Shown piece after piece: positions 1 through 7,861 of a stretch of 40,476 nucleotides of DNA; the first letter of the stretch is position 1, and every line of letters begins with the position of its first letter. This stretch comes from Lachnospiraceae bacterium UBA3772. Lineage in GTDB: Bacteria; Bacillota; Clostridia; Lachnospirales; Lachnospiraceae. The DNA is taken from NCBI GenBank assembly GCA_002371025.1, contig DFFQ01000035.1, positions 1-40,476 of the forward strand, written 5' to 3'. Below the pieces are notes generated by a model, which searched no databases, was not told the origin of the DNA, and saw nothing but the letters and a program-made list of their open reading frames with translations. The position numbers were made by a program, and so were the translations under genes.

Positions 1-281
<281 letters not shown>

Positions 282-370
282 TTATCTCCTTTTTGTTGAT
301 AAACCTTTTATATTTAAAGGCTTCTATTGATGACCCATATTTTGGATCATGTTATTAATATTCGATTAGA

Positions 371-667
<297 letters not shown>

Positions 668-745
668 CTAATGCTTATTATTATCCGGTTTTCAGACTAT
701 GCCATAAGCTTTAAATCTTTTGCCGGATTCTTCTCATTTCAAATT

Positions 746-772
746 TTAGCACTCATTTCTTTTGAGTGCTAA
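746..772 (-). promoter_or_regulatory. CIRCE operator (HrcA site) of groESL
   Basis: A perfect 9-9-9 inverted repeat, TTAGCACTC-N9-GAGTGCTAA, matches the CIRCE consensus exactly. It lies just downstream of the groES promoter, where bound HrcA blocks transcription; as part of the mRNA leader it can also form a hairpin. hrcA itself is not in this window. Confidence 0.96.
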
Positions 773-784
773 CACACAACTATC

Positions 785-812
785 ATTGTACTAATTTTCA
801 AAAAAAAATCAA
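785..812 (-). promoter_or_regulatory. Vegetative promoter of groESL
   Basis: The minus strand has TTGATT (812-807), a 16-bp spacer and TACAAT (790-785), a good SigA-type promoter. The start point would fall just before the CIRCE element, the standard arrangement for HrcA control. Confidence 0.75.
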
Positions 813-834
813 GTCTAAATTGAAATTTTTAAGC

Positions 835-882
835 AAAAAAATACATGCCAGCGTGTGATTTTTTCTTCACATTCTGGCATGT
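835..882 (-). terminator. Rho-independent terminator of glnS
   Basis: The 9-bp arms ACATGCCAG and CTGGCATGT (843-851 and 874-882) extend inward through a partly paired GTGTGA/TCACAT section. A T-rich tract follows on the minus strand. It begins about 8 bases after the glnS stop codon. Confidence 0.9.
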
Positions 883-889
883 AAATATA

Positions 890-2548
890 TTACTGTGGCT
901 TATATGAACTCTTTAAGCCTACTGTTCTATTAAATACTAAATGATCAGGAGTTGAATCCTTCATATCAACACAGAAGTAACCCATTCTGATAAACTGGAA
1001 CTTCTCTTCCTTCTTTGCATTAGCAAGGCTTGCTTCAAGCTTAGCATCCTTCATGATAACAAGAGAATTTGGATTAAGATTAAGTGAACCATCCTCATTA
1101 AGCTTACCCTTCTCCTCATCAATGATATTTTCATAAAGACGAACTTCAGCATTAACTGCATCAGCAGCATTTACCCAGTGGATTGTACCCTTTACCTTAC
1201 GAGTTGCGCAGTCGCCACCCTTTGTTTCAGGATCATAAGTACAATGAACTGCAATGATATTTCCATTTTCATCCTTATCGCAGCCTGTGCATTTAGCAAA
1301 ATAAGCACCCTTAAGTCTGACTTCATTTCCTGGGAACATACGGAAATACTTCTTTGGAGCTTCCTCCATAAAGTCTTCTCTTTCAATATAAAGCTCTCTT
1401 GAAAATGTTACTTTTCTTGTTCCTGCTCCTGGAAGATCGTTGTTATTTTCAACTTCGATTTCTTCTGTAACTCCTTCTGGGTAGTTGTCAATGATAAGCT
1501 TAACAGGATCAAGAACTGCCATAACACGAGGAACCTTTGGTTTAAGATCTTCACGGATGCAGTACTCAAGCATTGCATAGTCTACAGAACCCTGAGCCTT
1601 TGAAATACCAACCAGCTTCATGAAAGTCTTAAGTGATTCAGGTGTGAATCCTCTTCTTCTTAAAGCAGCTATTGTTACAAGACGTGGGTCTTCCCAGCTG
1701 TCTACGATGCCATCTTCAACAAGCTTCTTTATATATCTCTTACCTGTAACAACATTTGTAAGATAAAGCTTTGCAAATTCAATCTGCTTTGGTGGATGAG
1801 GGAATTCAGCCTCTGTAACAACCCAGTCATAAAGAGGTCTGTGATCCTCAAACTCAAGAGTACAGATTGAATGAGTAATTCCTTCAATAGCATCTTCAAT
1901 AGGATGAGCGAAGTCATACATTGGATAGATGCACCATTTGTCACCTGTATTATGGTGTGTCATACGTGCAATACGATAGATGATAGGATCTCTCATGTTG
2001 ATATTAGGAGATGCCATATCAATCTTTGCACGAAGTACCTTAGCACCATCTTCAAACTTACCAGCCTTCATATCACGGAAAAGCTGAAGGTTCTCTTCTA
2101 CTGATCTATCTCTCCATGGGCTGTTCTTACCTGGTTCAGTAAGAGTTCCACGATATTCTCTTATCTCATCTGCATTAAGATCATCAACATAAGCCTTACC
2201 CTTCATGATAAGTTTTTCTGCAATCTCATACATTTTATCAAAATAATCAGAAGCAAAAAGGACACCGCCCTTAAATTCAGCTCCTAACCATTCAACATCT
2301 GCAACAATAGACTTAACGAATTCTTCTTTTTCCTTTGTTGGGTTTGTGTCATCAAATCTAAGATGGAAATCTCCACCATATTCTACTGAAAGTCCATAGT
2401 TAAGAAGTATAGACTTTGCATGACCGATATGAAGATAACCATTTGGTTCTGGAGGGAAACGAGTAACGATTTTCTCATATTTTCCTTCTTCAAGGTCTTT
2501 ATCAATAATCTGTTCAATAAAATGTTTTGATGTGCTTTCTTCTGCCAT
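890..2548 (-). CDS. glnS: Glutaminyl-tRNA synthetase
   Basis: This class I synthetase charges tRNA-Gln with glutamine in the cytoplasm. The 552-residue protein matches full-length bacterial Gln[19 protein letters not shown] (residues 30-46) carries the HIGH signature and is almost identical to the enterobacterial enzyme. The C-terminal half carries the two-barrel anticodon-binding region. The KMSKS-equivalent loop, VMSKR in classical GlnRS, reads VTGKR at about 267-271, so the second catalytic motif is altered while its Lys and Arg remain. Many Firmicutes make Gln-tRNA by the GatCAB amidotransferase route instead, so a dedicated GlnRS is a lineage trait, probably of horizontal origin. It is monocistronic, with its own promoter, a hairpin-bearing leader and a strong terminator. 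Confidence 0.95.
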   Translation of the reverse strand: MAEESTSKHFIEQIIDKDLEEGKYEKIVTRFPPEPNGYLHIGHAKSILLNYGLSVEYGGDFHLRFDDTNPTKEKEEFVKSIVADVEWLGAEFKGGVLFASDYFDKMYEIAEKLIMKGKAYVDDLNADEIREYRGTLTEPGKNSPWRDRSVEENLQLFRDMKAGKFEDGAKVLRAKIDMASPNINMRDPIIYRIARMTHHNTGDKWCIYPMYDFAHPIEDAIEGITHSICTLEFEDHRPLYDWVVTEAEFPHPPKQIEFAKLYLTNVVTGKRYIKKLVEDGIVDSWEDPRLVTIAALRRRGFTPESLKTFMKLVGISKAQGSVDYAMLEYCIREDLKPKVPRVMAVLDPVKLIIDNYPEGVTEEIEVENNNDLPGAGTRKVTFSRELYIEREDFMEEAPKKYFRMFPGNEVRLKGAYFAKCTGCDKDENGNIIAVHCTYDPETKGGDCATRKVKGTIHWVNAADAVNAEVRLYENIIDEEKGKLNEDGSLNLNPNSLVIMKDAKLEASLANAKKEEKFQFIRMGYFCVDMKDSTPDHLVFNRTVGLKSSYKPQ

Positions 2549-2572
2549 CCTTATTTCCTCCGCTATATAGAA

Positions 2573-2610
2573 TAAAAAATGGCCTCAAGGTTATCTGCCT
2601 CAAGGCCATT
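2573..2610 (-). terminator. Hairpin plus T-run in the glnS leader (terminator or attenuator)
   Basis: On the minus strand AATGGCC (2610-2604) pairs with GGCCATT (2584-2578). The stem extends inward through TTGAGG/CCTTGA with two G-U pairs, and the distal side runs into ATTTTTTAT. The hairpin lies after a good promoter and only about 25 bases before the glnS start, so it either ends read-through from the cohesin-like gene or attenuates glnS itself. No T-box specifier or TGGNACCGCG motif is visible. Confidence 0.75.
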
Positions 2611-2636
2611 AGAAATTACGTAACCTGCAAAGTAGT

Positions 2637-2666
2637 ATTATATCAGCATTTTGCTTCTAAAATCAA
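2637..2666 (-). promoter_or_regulatory. Promoter of glnS
   Basis: TTGATT (2666-2661), an 18-bp spacer and a consensus TATAAT (2642-2637) lie on the minus strand, immediately after the stop codon of the upstream gene. The predicted start near 2630 gives a leader of about 80 nt that contains the terminator-like hairpin. Confidence 0.65.
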
Positions 2667-2670
2667 TAGA

Positions 2671-4818
2671 CTATTTATCCTCATTCATAAAGTCAAAAGC
2701 TGAATCAATACCGTGATCTTTCTCTGCTGCTTCTCTTCTTAATTTTTCTTCAAATGATTCATCTTCAACCTGATAATCAACATGTACTCCACTATTATTA
2801 TCAAGTGCATCTTCAAGGACTATGCTTCCTGTGTCCCCGTTAATATTTGCTTCTGGAACACCAATCTTTGATACGATATCCTGAGAAGTTTTCTTTGCTT
2901 CTTCTTCCACAAGAGCGTTGCCGCTTTCTGTTGCCTTGCTTACAGAATCAAACTCAAACTGAGGTGCTTCTACTTCAAACTGAGGTGCCTTATCTTCTGC
3001 TGGAGTTGAAGTCTCAATATCCTTAACCATATCATTTAATATGTCGTCATTTGAGATGGAAGAAACATCCTCTGTTAATTTCTCGGCTGCATCTTCTGTT
3101 TTGAGAGCCACAGTGTCATCTACTAATTTCTCGTCTGCTGCTGTTTCGAGAGTTGCATCTTCTGCTAATTTCTCTGCCGCATCATCTTTATGTAATTCTT
3201 CGATAAAATCACTTACTGGAGAAGATATTTCTTCTGTTGCTTTTTCTGCTGTATCTTCTACCTTTGTATCGTTCTTTGTATCTTTCTTCGCTGCTGATGC
3301 ATCTTCTTCTTCATCCTCAGCTACCTTGCTAAGCTCATCTTCTTCCTCATCATATCCTGCAATCTCATTACTAAGCTTCGCATTCTTTATCATAAAGATT
3401 ATAGCAACGATACACATTATTACAAAAAGTGCTGTAACTCCAACAACAATCTTTATAAGATTTTCCCTTGTAAAGATGCCTTCATATTCTGGCTTTTCTT
3501 CTTTTTCATAGAGTGGTTCTGGCTCAGCACTGCTTGCTGTTGCAACTTTCGGCTCTTTCTTTTCTCTATTAACATATCTCATAAAGGATTTTTCAACTGT
3601 ATCATAGTAGTAGAATCCTTCTTTTCCATCCACATCAACTGCATATACAAGATAGATTCCGAAATCTGAATCATCCACATATGCAGGTACATTTCCGTGA
3701 CCAAGGTCTATAGTTGTGGCCTTGAAACCTTCTGGAAGTGTAACATTTTCAGGCTTTTCAATAATTATATATCTCTTATAAGCTGATGAATATTCGAAAT
3801 AAGGTGTGAACTTATCCTTTGTTGCATCGTAAATGAACCAGGATTTATTTCCGGCCTCATCTGAAAGATAAAGGATATCTACATTTCCAGCTGATGAAGT
3901 GTATCCTTTAAGCTCACCTTCTTTATACTTGATCTGCTTTTCCTTAAATCCCTCAGGAATGTTCTGGAAATCTTCTGTAACAAACTTGTATTTCTTTCCG
4001 TCGATTGTCACATCAGTATATTCAGTAACCTTACCGCAATTAACTGTAATGTAATAATTCTTAACAGCGCCATTTTCAGCTGTAACTGTAACACAGACTG
4101 TATTCTGGCCTTTCTGTAAATCATCTGCTCCGCTGATGCTTGTATAAGCCTTTGAATCATCTGTCTCAGCACTTACTGTAATGCTCTTTGTATCTTCAGG
4201 TACATCAACAGTGTAATCTGTAGTTGATGATGAAAATGCAGGTTTTAATTCACCAGGATTAACCATAAGTGAAGCAAGATAACAATTGTTAGATCTCTTA
4301 TCTGTATTTTCTTCTGTGTTGTCATTTGATGGTTCCGGCTCTTTGTTATTGCTTGGAGCACTTGTAGTCTCTTCTTCAGTTCTTACAGTAACTGTAACTC
4401 CTGCGTGGCTTACTCCAAGAGCTGAACCTTCAATATCGTAGAAATCCTCACCACTTGTATAGATTGAAGCTTCGCCATTTGCTTCTGCTCTAAATGTGGC
4501 TGATGCACTTCCCTCACCTGTAAATGAAATTGTAAGGGAACCACCGCCGCCATAGATCATACCTGAACCAGACTCATATGAAAGTACACTTGAATCATAG
4601 CCAACATAAAGTGTTCCAGCGGAAATTGATGAACCGCTTACCGAAAATGTAGCAGTAACATAATCTCCCATACTGATATAAGATGACGAAAGCGAAATGC
4701 TCACATCTACATCTGCTGCCAGTACTTTCTTATCTTTTGAACTGATATTAATAACATTAACTATTAAACACAGCGCAATTAATAATGCACCGAGTCTTTT
4801 AAACATCTTATACTTCAT
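2671..4818 (-). CDS. Membrane-anchored cohesin-like surface protein with acidic cytoplasmic tail
   Basis: No named gene is recognised, but the architecture is clear in 715 residues. There is a signal peptide (about 1-35). A beta-rich domain at about 36-147 has the cohesin-like pattern GDYVTATFSVSG followed by LYVGYDSSVLSYESG. A Thr/Glu/Asn-rich linker follows. A cadherin-like beta-sandwich (LASLMVNPGELKPAFSSSTT to YYITVNCG) covers about 180-262. An uncharacterised region covers 265-420, and one membrane helix lies near 456-477. The last roughly 240 residues are strongly acidic, Ala/Glu/Asp/Lys-rich and contain imperfect DAAEKLxED repeats; they should lie in the cytoplasm. The gene begins 23 bp after a dockerin-bearing glucosaminidase, so the two probably form a receptor and ligand pair at the cell surface (inference). 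The cohesin call rests on pattern recognition only. The ribosome site is GGAGGAAGG. Confidence 0.7.
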   Translation of the reverse strand: MKYKMFKRLGALLIALCLIVNVINISSKDKKVLAADVDVSISLSSSYISMGDYVTATFSVSGSSISAGTLYVGYDSSVLSYESGSGMIYGGGGSLTISFTGEGSASATFRAEANGEASIYTSGEDFYDIEGSALGVSHAGVTVTVRTEEETTSAPSNNKEPEPSNDNTEENTDKRSNNCYLASLMVNPGELKPAFSSSTTDYTVDVPEDTKSITVSAETDDSKAYTSISGADDLQKGQNTVCVTVTAENGAVKNYYITVNCGKVTEYTDVTIDGKKYKFVTEDFQNIPEGFKEKQIKYKEGELKGYTSSAGNVDILYLSDEAGNKSWFIYDATKDKFTPYFEYSSAYKRYIIIEKPENVTLPEGFKATTIDLGHGNVPAYVDDSDFGIYLVYAVDVDGKEGFYYYDTVEKSFMRYVNREKKEPKVATASSAEPEPLYEKEEKPEYEGIFTRENLIKIVVGVTALFVIMCIVAIIFMIKNAKLSNEIAGYDEEEDELSKVAEDEEEDASAAKKDTKNDTKVEDTAEKATEEISSPVSDFIEELHKDDAAEKLAEDATLETAADEKLVDDTVALKTEDAAEKLTEDVSSISNDDILNDMVKDIETSTPAEDKAPQFEVEAPQFEFDSVSKATESGNALVEEEAKKTSQDIVSKIGVPEANINGDTGSIVLEDALDNNSGVHVDYQVEDESFEEKLRREAAEKDHGIDSAFDFMNEDK

Positions 4819-4841
4819 TTATTATCCTTCCTCCATTAACC

Positions 4842-6752
4842 TTACCAGCTGATCTTTTCTCGTCCGATAATATGTCTCTGAATCTTAACTATATCAAGAG
4901 CCGAAACCTTACCATCTCCATTCACATCAGCCAGTGCTTTGTTCTCATCAGTTAATTTATCGCGTCCAATGATGATACGCTGAATCTTAACTATATCAAG
5001 TGCAGTTATTTTTCCATCACCTGTAAGATCCCCTCTATGCACCTTAACTGTTTCCTGACTTCCGGAATTACCTGAATTTCCAGATGAACCCGATCCACTT
5101 GATGATCCTGATCCACCAGAATCGCCTGATGAACTATCTGCTTCTTTTCTTATGACTTTGATCCAATAAACACGTGAAACTCCCGATTGAGAGATACATT
5201 TAACCATGTATTTATTTTCACCCACATTGACATTTACCTTTCCGGTACCCTGAATATGAGAAGTTGAAGCAACTGGGCTTGCAGTAATTGTCAACTGAGT
5301 TACATTGTTTGGTACGATCAGTGAATAATTTGATGTTGTATATCCAAATGTTGGTGTAAGACTATATCCTGATACCCCAAGATTTGAAAGGAAATTATTT
5401 GGATTTCCTGAATCTGATGGTTTCTCAGTGTAATCCGGCATATTATAAAAAACCGGAATCTTAAATACGATAGCTGAATCAAGAAGTCCATTTGAAGCAT
5501 AAGCTGAATACTGGCTTAATGCTTCAGATCTAGGAGCCTGAATATTGGTCATATACTGATGATAATAAGTCATATATGAAGATACATTGAACTTCTGACA
5601 ATAAAGAGTATCCTGTCCAACATTGATATAATCTTCTCCAATAAACTGAGCGCCGCCATAAATCGACTTGGCTGCTGTATTCCATGGACGACCATATGAA
5701 CCTGATGTCGCAGCCCATTTAAGTCCGTTATAAACAGCATCTCCTGCCGCTGAATCAAATGCTCCAATATTATAGAAATTGTAAATTCCCGGGAAAGATG
5801 AGCTTGTACCTGTAGCACATACACCTGCTGTTGTACCCATTTCCTGTCTGATACGAGATGCAATGTGATATGGACTTACGCCGGTTGACTGTGCAGCTTC
5901 CATAATAAGCTGTGAGTATTTCTTATTCTCTCCCCTAGGATAAGCATTTGCCATAAATGTTCCCTTGAGGATTGATTCAACTGCAGTCTGATTCTGTCCA
6001 TTCTGATATGAAAGTGATTCAAATACAAAAATGAAATTTTCCCAGAGATAGGTTCTTGGATCAAGGTAATATTTTACAAGTTCATTTGAAGCCGCATACC
6101 AGCAATCTCCATCATATGAATACCAGGTATTTGTCTTTGCATTATAACCAACTTCTGTAGATCTCCAGTTATAATGTGGCTCATAGCTTGTTCCCTGAAC
6201 CAGATTCTTAATCTGTCCCTGTTTATTTCTCTCATTCTCATAGAATGTATTGAAATCAAGTCCTGTATTATAAGCTTTGAAAATCCATGATGGGTGAAGT
6301 CTGTGCAGATCTCTAAGATATGGCTTGTAGCTATCCGGAAATCCCTGTGCATCCAAATAATCCTCAAACTCATTCTCTGACATACCACCTTCAGAAGTAT
6401 TTTGATTTGAATTATCAGAATTGTCTGTTACTGTGATCCAGTCAGTACTTACATATCCAGTAATCTGTTCCCCATTATAAGAAAATGTTACTTTATACCA
6501 GGCTGAATTTGACTTATCAAGAACTGTAAGTCTGTGTCCGCCATATAGATATATGGTATCACCATATTTATCATTCATTATATCTCCACCAGGAGTCTTC
6601 CTTACTCGAAGCATCTCTGTTCCAGGTTTTACCACAGCAGTCTCTGCTGCATATATCTCGCCCCACTCATTTTTTATATTTCCAAAAACAGCCACAAATA
6701 TCACCGCTAATGAAATTATAAGGATTACCGTTTTTTTGATATAATTCTTCAC
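4842..6752 (-). CDS. Secreted N-acetylglucosaminidase with SH3, cadherin-like and dockerin domains
   Basis: This is an exported wall hydrolase of 636 residues. A signal peptide (1-36) is followed by a bacterial SH3 domain (about 40-110, LRVRKTPGGDIMN to GYVSTDWITV). A glucosaminidase domain of the LytD/endo-beta-N-acetylglucosaminidase type follows at about 240-410: GTFMANAYPRG, then HIASRIRQEMGT with the likely catalytic Glu near 304, then NFYNIGAFDS. A cadherin-like beta-sandwich (452-535) and a Gly/Ser linker (538-566) lead to a type I dockerin (about 572-634). The dockerin has two calcium-loop repeats, DLTGDGKITALDIVKIQR and DVNGDGKVSALDIVKIQR. The expected reaction is cleavage of GlcNAc bonds in peptidoglycan. 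Its cohesin-like partner is probably the next gene. The start is GTG after AAGGGAT, and a TATAAT at 6795-6790 may be its -10 box. Confidence 0.88.
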   Translation of the reverse strand: MKNYIKKTVILIISLAVIFVAVFGNIKNEWGEIYAAETAVVKPGTEMLRVRKTPGGDIMNDKYGDTIYLYGGHRLTVLDKSNSAWYKVTFSYNGEQITGYVSTDWITVTDNSDNSNQNTSEGGMSENEFEDYLDAQGFPDSYKPYLRDLHRLHPSWIFKAYNTGLDFNTFYENERNKQGQIKNLVQGTSYEPHYNWRSTEVGYNAKTNTWYSYDGDCWYAASNELVKYYLDPRTYLWENFIFVFESLSYQNGQNQTAVESILKGTFMANAYPRGENKKYSQLIMEAAQSTGVSPYHIASRIRQEMGTTAGVCATGTSSSFPGIYNFYNIGAFDSAAGDAVYNGLKWAATSGSYGRPWNTAAKSIYGGAQFIGEDYINVGQDTLYCQKFNVSSYMTYYHQYMTNIQAPRSEALSQYSAYASNGLLDSAIVFKIPVFYNMPDYTEKPSDSGNPNNFLSNLGVSGYSLTPTFGYTTSNYSLIVPNNVTQLTITASPVASTSHIQGTGKVNVNVGENKYMVKCISQSGVSRVYWIKVIRKEADSSSGDSGGSGSSSGSGSSGNSGNSGSQETVKVHRGDLTGDGKITALDIVKIQRIIIGRDKLTDENKALADVNGDGKVSALDIVKIQRHIIGREKISW

Positions 6753-6900
6753 TTTTTTATCCCTTTTAAATTCCCTAATGATTTACATAATTATATGCAC
6801 AACTAGATATAGGATAGCACAGCATGGCATTTATTGCAAAAAAAAATGAAAAAACGCCCCTTTTTTATCCATTTTTTTCATATGAATTGTCTTATTCTTG

Positions 6901-6929
6901 TTGACAAAAACCTAAAGATTTAATAAGAT
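6901..6929 (+). promoter_or_regulatory. tRNA-Thr promoter P1
   Basis: A consensus TTGACA (6901-6906), a 17-bp spacer and TAAGAT (6924-6929) lie on the plus strand, about 60 bp before the tRNA. It is the better of two promoters formed by a tandem duplication. Confidence 0.75.
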
Positions 6930-6980
6930 AGTTTGGCAGGTCAAAAACCTTAAGATTTAGTACGATAGTCTGACAGGTTA
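6905..6980 (+). repeat. 37-bp imperfect tandem duplication carrying two promoters
   Basis: CAAAAACCT begins at 6905 and again at 6942. The following 28 bases align without gaps and with only a few mismatches, giving a 37-bp period. A short third start, GGTTAAAAACT, precedes the tRNA. Confidence 0.85.
6938..6966 (+). promoter_or_regulatory. tRNA-Thr promoter P2 (duplicated, weaker)
   Basis: This is the second copy of the 37-bp unit. The aligned -35 reads AGGTCA and the -10 reads TACGAT with the same 17-bp spacer. It is much further from consensus than P1, so it may be a decayed copy or a weak start about 16 bp before the tRNA. Confidence 0.4.
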
Positions 6981-6988
6981 AAAACTGT

Positions 6989-7061
6989 GCCGTCATAGCT
7001 CAGTCGGTAGAGCGCAACATCGGTAATGTTGAGGTCGCCGGTTCGATTCCGGTTGGCGGCT
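6989..7061 (+). tRNA. tRNA-Thr (anticodon GGT)
   Basis: This is a complete 73-nt cloverleaf and the only plus-strand gene here. The acceptor is GCCGTCA/TGGCGGC with one G-U pair. The D arm is GCTC-AGTCGGTA-GAGC, the anticodon stem CAACA/TGTTG, and the T arm GCCGG-TTCGATT-CCGGT. Discriminator T73 is followed by TTA, so CCA is not encoded. The anticodon loop TCGGTAA places GGT at 34-36, reading ACC/ACT threonine codons. Position 33 is then C instead of the near-invariant U. Shifting the loop to read CGG would break the anticodon stem, so Thr is the better call. A T-run follows at once. Confidence 0.93.
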
Positions 7062-7100
7062 TATTTTTTTTCAAACTGTGTGGTTCTATATACGCAGTTA

Positions 7101-7140
7101 AAAATGCCTGAATAATTTTAGTTCAGGCATTTTTTATTTT
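7101..7140 (+). terminator. Rho-independent terminator after tRNA-Thr
   Basis: AAAATGCCTGAA (7101-7112) pairs with TTCAGGCATTTTT (7122-7134) around a 9-nt loop, followed by a T-rich tract. The A/T-rich ends could also support termination on the minus strand. Confidence 0.88.
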
Positions 7141-7161
7141 CCCATATTATCCACCCTACAG

Positions 7162-7280
7162 AGCCAAAACAAAAGTAAAATCAAAAAATCCCCCTCCTCC
7201 AGCCAAAATTAAACGTAAAGGTCCAAAAACCACCAACCCCAGCCAAAATTAAACGTAAAGGTCCAAAAACCACCAACCCC
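7162..7280. repeat. Tandem array of about 40-bp units beside the palindromic element
   Basis: Two identical 40-bp units (7201-7240 and 7241-7280) start AGCCAAAATTAAACGTAAAG and end CACCAACCCC. A diverged unit of 39 bp precedes them (7162-7200). The palindromic element then starts with the same AGCCAAAAT, so array and element share an edge. No coding potential is apparent. Confidence 0.9.
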
Positions 7281-7415
7281 AGCCAAAATAATAAAAGGAC
7301 GCGAAAGGATCCCTCCAAAGGGCATTTTTAGCCCGCTGGAGGGATCGCTTGAGCGTCCTTATTATTTTGACGTCCGTTCGTTAAATTTGGCGTCCGTTCG
7401 TCTATTTTGACATCC
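7281..7415. repeat. Dispersed nested-palindrome element, copy 1
   Basis: Outer arms CAAAATAATAAAAGGACGC (7284-7302) and GCGTCCTTATTATTTTG (7353-7369) pair with a 2-nt bulge. The inner 10-bp arms are GATCCCTCCA and TGGAGGGATC, with GGGC/GCCC at the tip. Three TTTTGACGTCCG-like repeats follow at about 7365, 7386 and 7405. The element reaches the stop codon of the minus-strand DUF1893-type gene. It closely matches copy 2 at 14543-14690. It may be a mobile MITE-like repeat or a structured 3' end. Confidence 0.85.
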
Positions 7416-7825
7416 TACGCCTGATTTATCATGCTAAGCAGCTCTTTTTCATCATAGGCATTTTCTTCTACAAGTGTTCCATAGGAAGCATCTACATCAT
7501 GTCTCATGAGATAATCAAATCCTGTATTTGACATTACTCTTCCATAAACCTTCTTTATACCAGCTTTCACAAAAAGCATAGCTGCGGCTTTTCCAACCAT
7601 CTTATCTGCTACTGAATAACCGCTGAAATCATAACCATCTTTCATCATTCCAAGGATAAGATTTATATCTTTTCCATCGTCTGCAAAGATTTCTCCATCC
7701 TTGCAAAATACAACATAATGATAAGTAAGCTTATCAATTGCTGTTCCTATGTCGGATTTCTTTTCTTCTTCTTTCTTAAAGATTACTTCTTCGATTTCAA
7801 GATCATTGTATTTATTTTCTGCCAT
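7415..7825 (-). CDS. DUF1893 (TM1506-like) domain protein
   Basis: This 136-residue soluble protein is of unknown function. After a charged N-terminal extension of about 30 residues, the segment YHYVVFCKDGEIFADDGK to VADKMVGKAAAMLFVKAGIKKVYGRVMSNTGFDYL fits the DUF1893 family, whose solved member has a cytidine-deaminase-like fold without established activity. The GKAAA segment is the most recognisable mark. It is the last gene after an AI-2E-family permease (36-bp gap) and an EAL protein, so a transport or signalling link is possible but unproven. An AGGAGG site precedes the ATG, and its stop codon touches repeat copy 1. Confidence 0.75.
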   Translation of the reverse strand: MAENKYNDLEIEEVIFKKEEEKKSDIGTAIDKLTYHYVVFCKDGEIFADDGKDINLILGMMKDGYDFSGYSVADKMVGKAAAMLFVKAGIKKVYGRVMSNTGFDYLMRHDVDASYGTLVEENAYDEKELLSMINQA

Positions 7826-7861
7826 TTTCCCCTCCTGATTAATCCTTAAAAACCATTCACT

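Larger units (their letters stand above)
7062..7414. other. Repeat-rich gap between tRNA-Thr and the DUF1893-type gene
   Basis: This 353-bp convergent gap holds no gene. In order it contains the tRNA terminator, three tandem units of about 40 bp (7162-7280), a nested palindrome (7281-7373) and three short TTTTGGCGTCCG-type repeats that end at the stop codon of the neighbouring gene. Confidence 0.85.

Noticed and set aside
2549..2636. T-box riboswitch before glnS
   Set aside because: The leader is only about 80 nt and has no TGGNACCGCG T-box sequence or specifier stem.
3041..3511. A 156-codon Ser-rich open frame on the plus strand
   Set aside because: It is the antisense of the acidic Glu/Ala/Asp tail of the cohesin-like gene. 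Its composition follows from that, and it has no ribosome site or family match.
7017..7028. Reading the tRNA anticodon as CGG (proline)
   Set aside because: That placement would make U33 normal but would create a mismatched anticodon stem, whereas CAACA/TGTTG with GGT is perfect.
7162..7415. CRISPR array
   Set aside because: The repeats are directly tandem without unique spacers, and no cas genes are nearby.
6989..7415. Integrated element at the tRNA-Thr 3' end
   Set aside because: No integrase and no second copy of the tRNA 3' end occur in the window; the neighbours are core genes.
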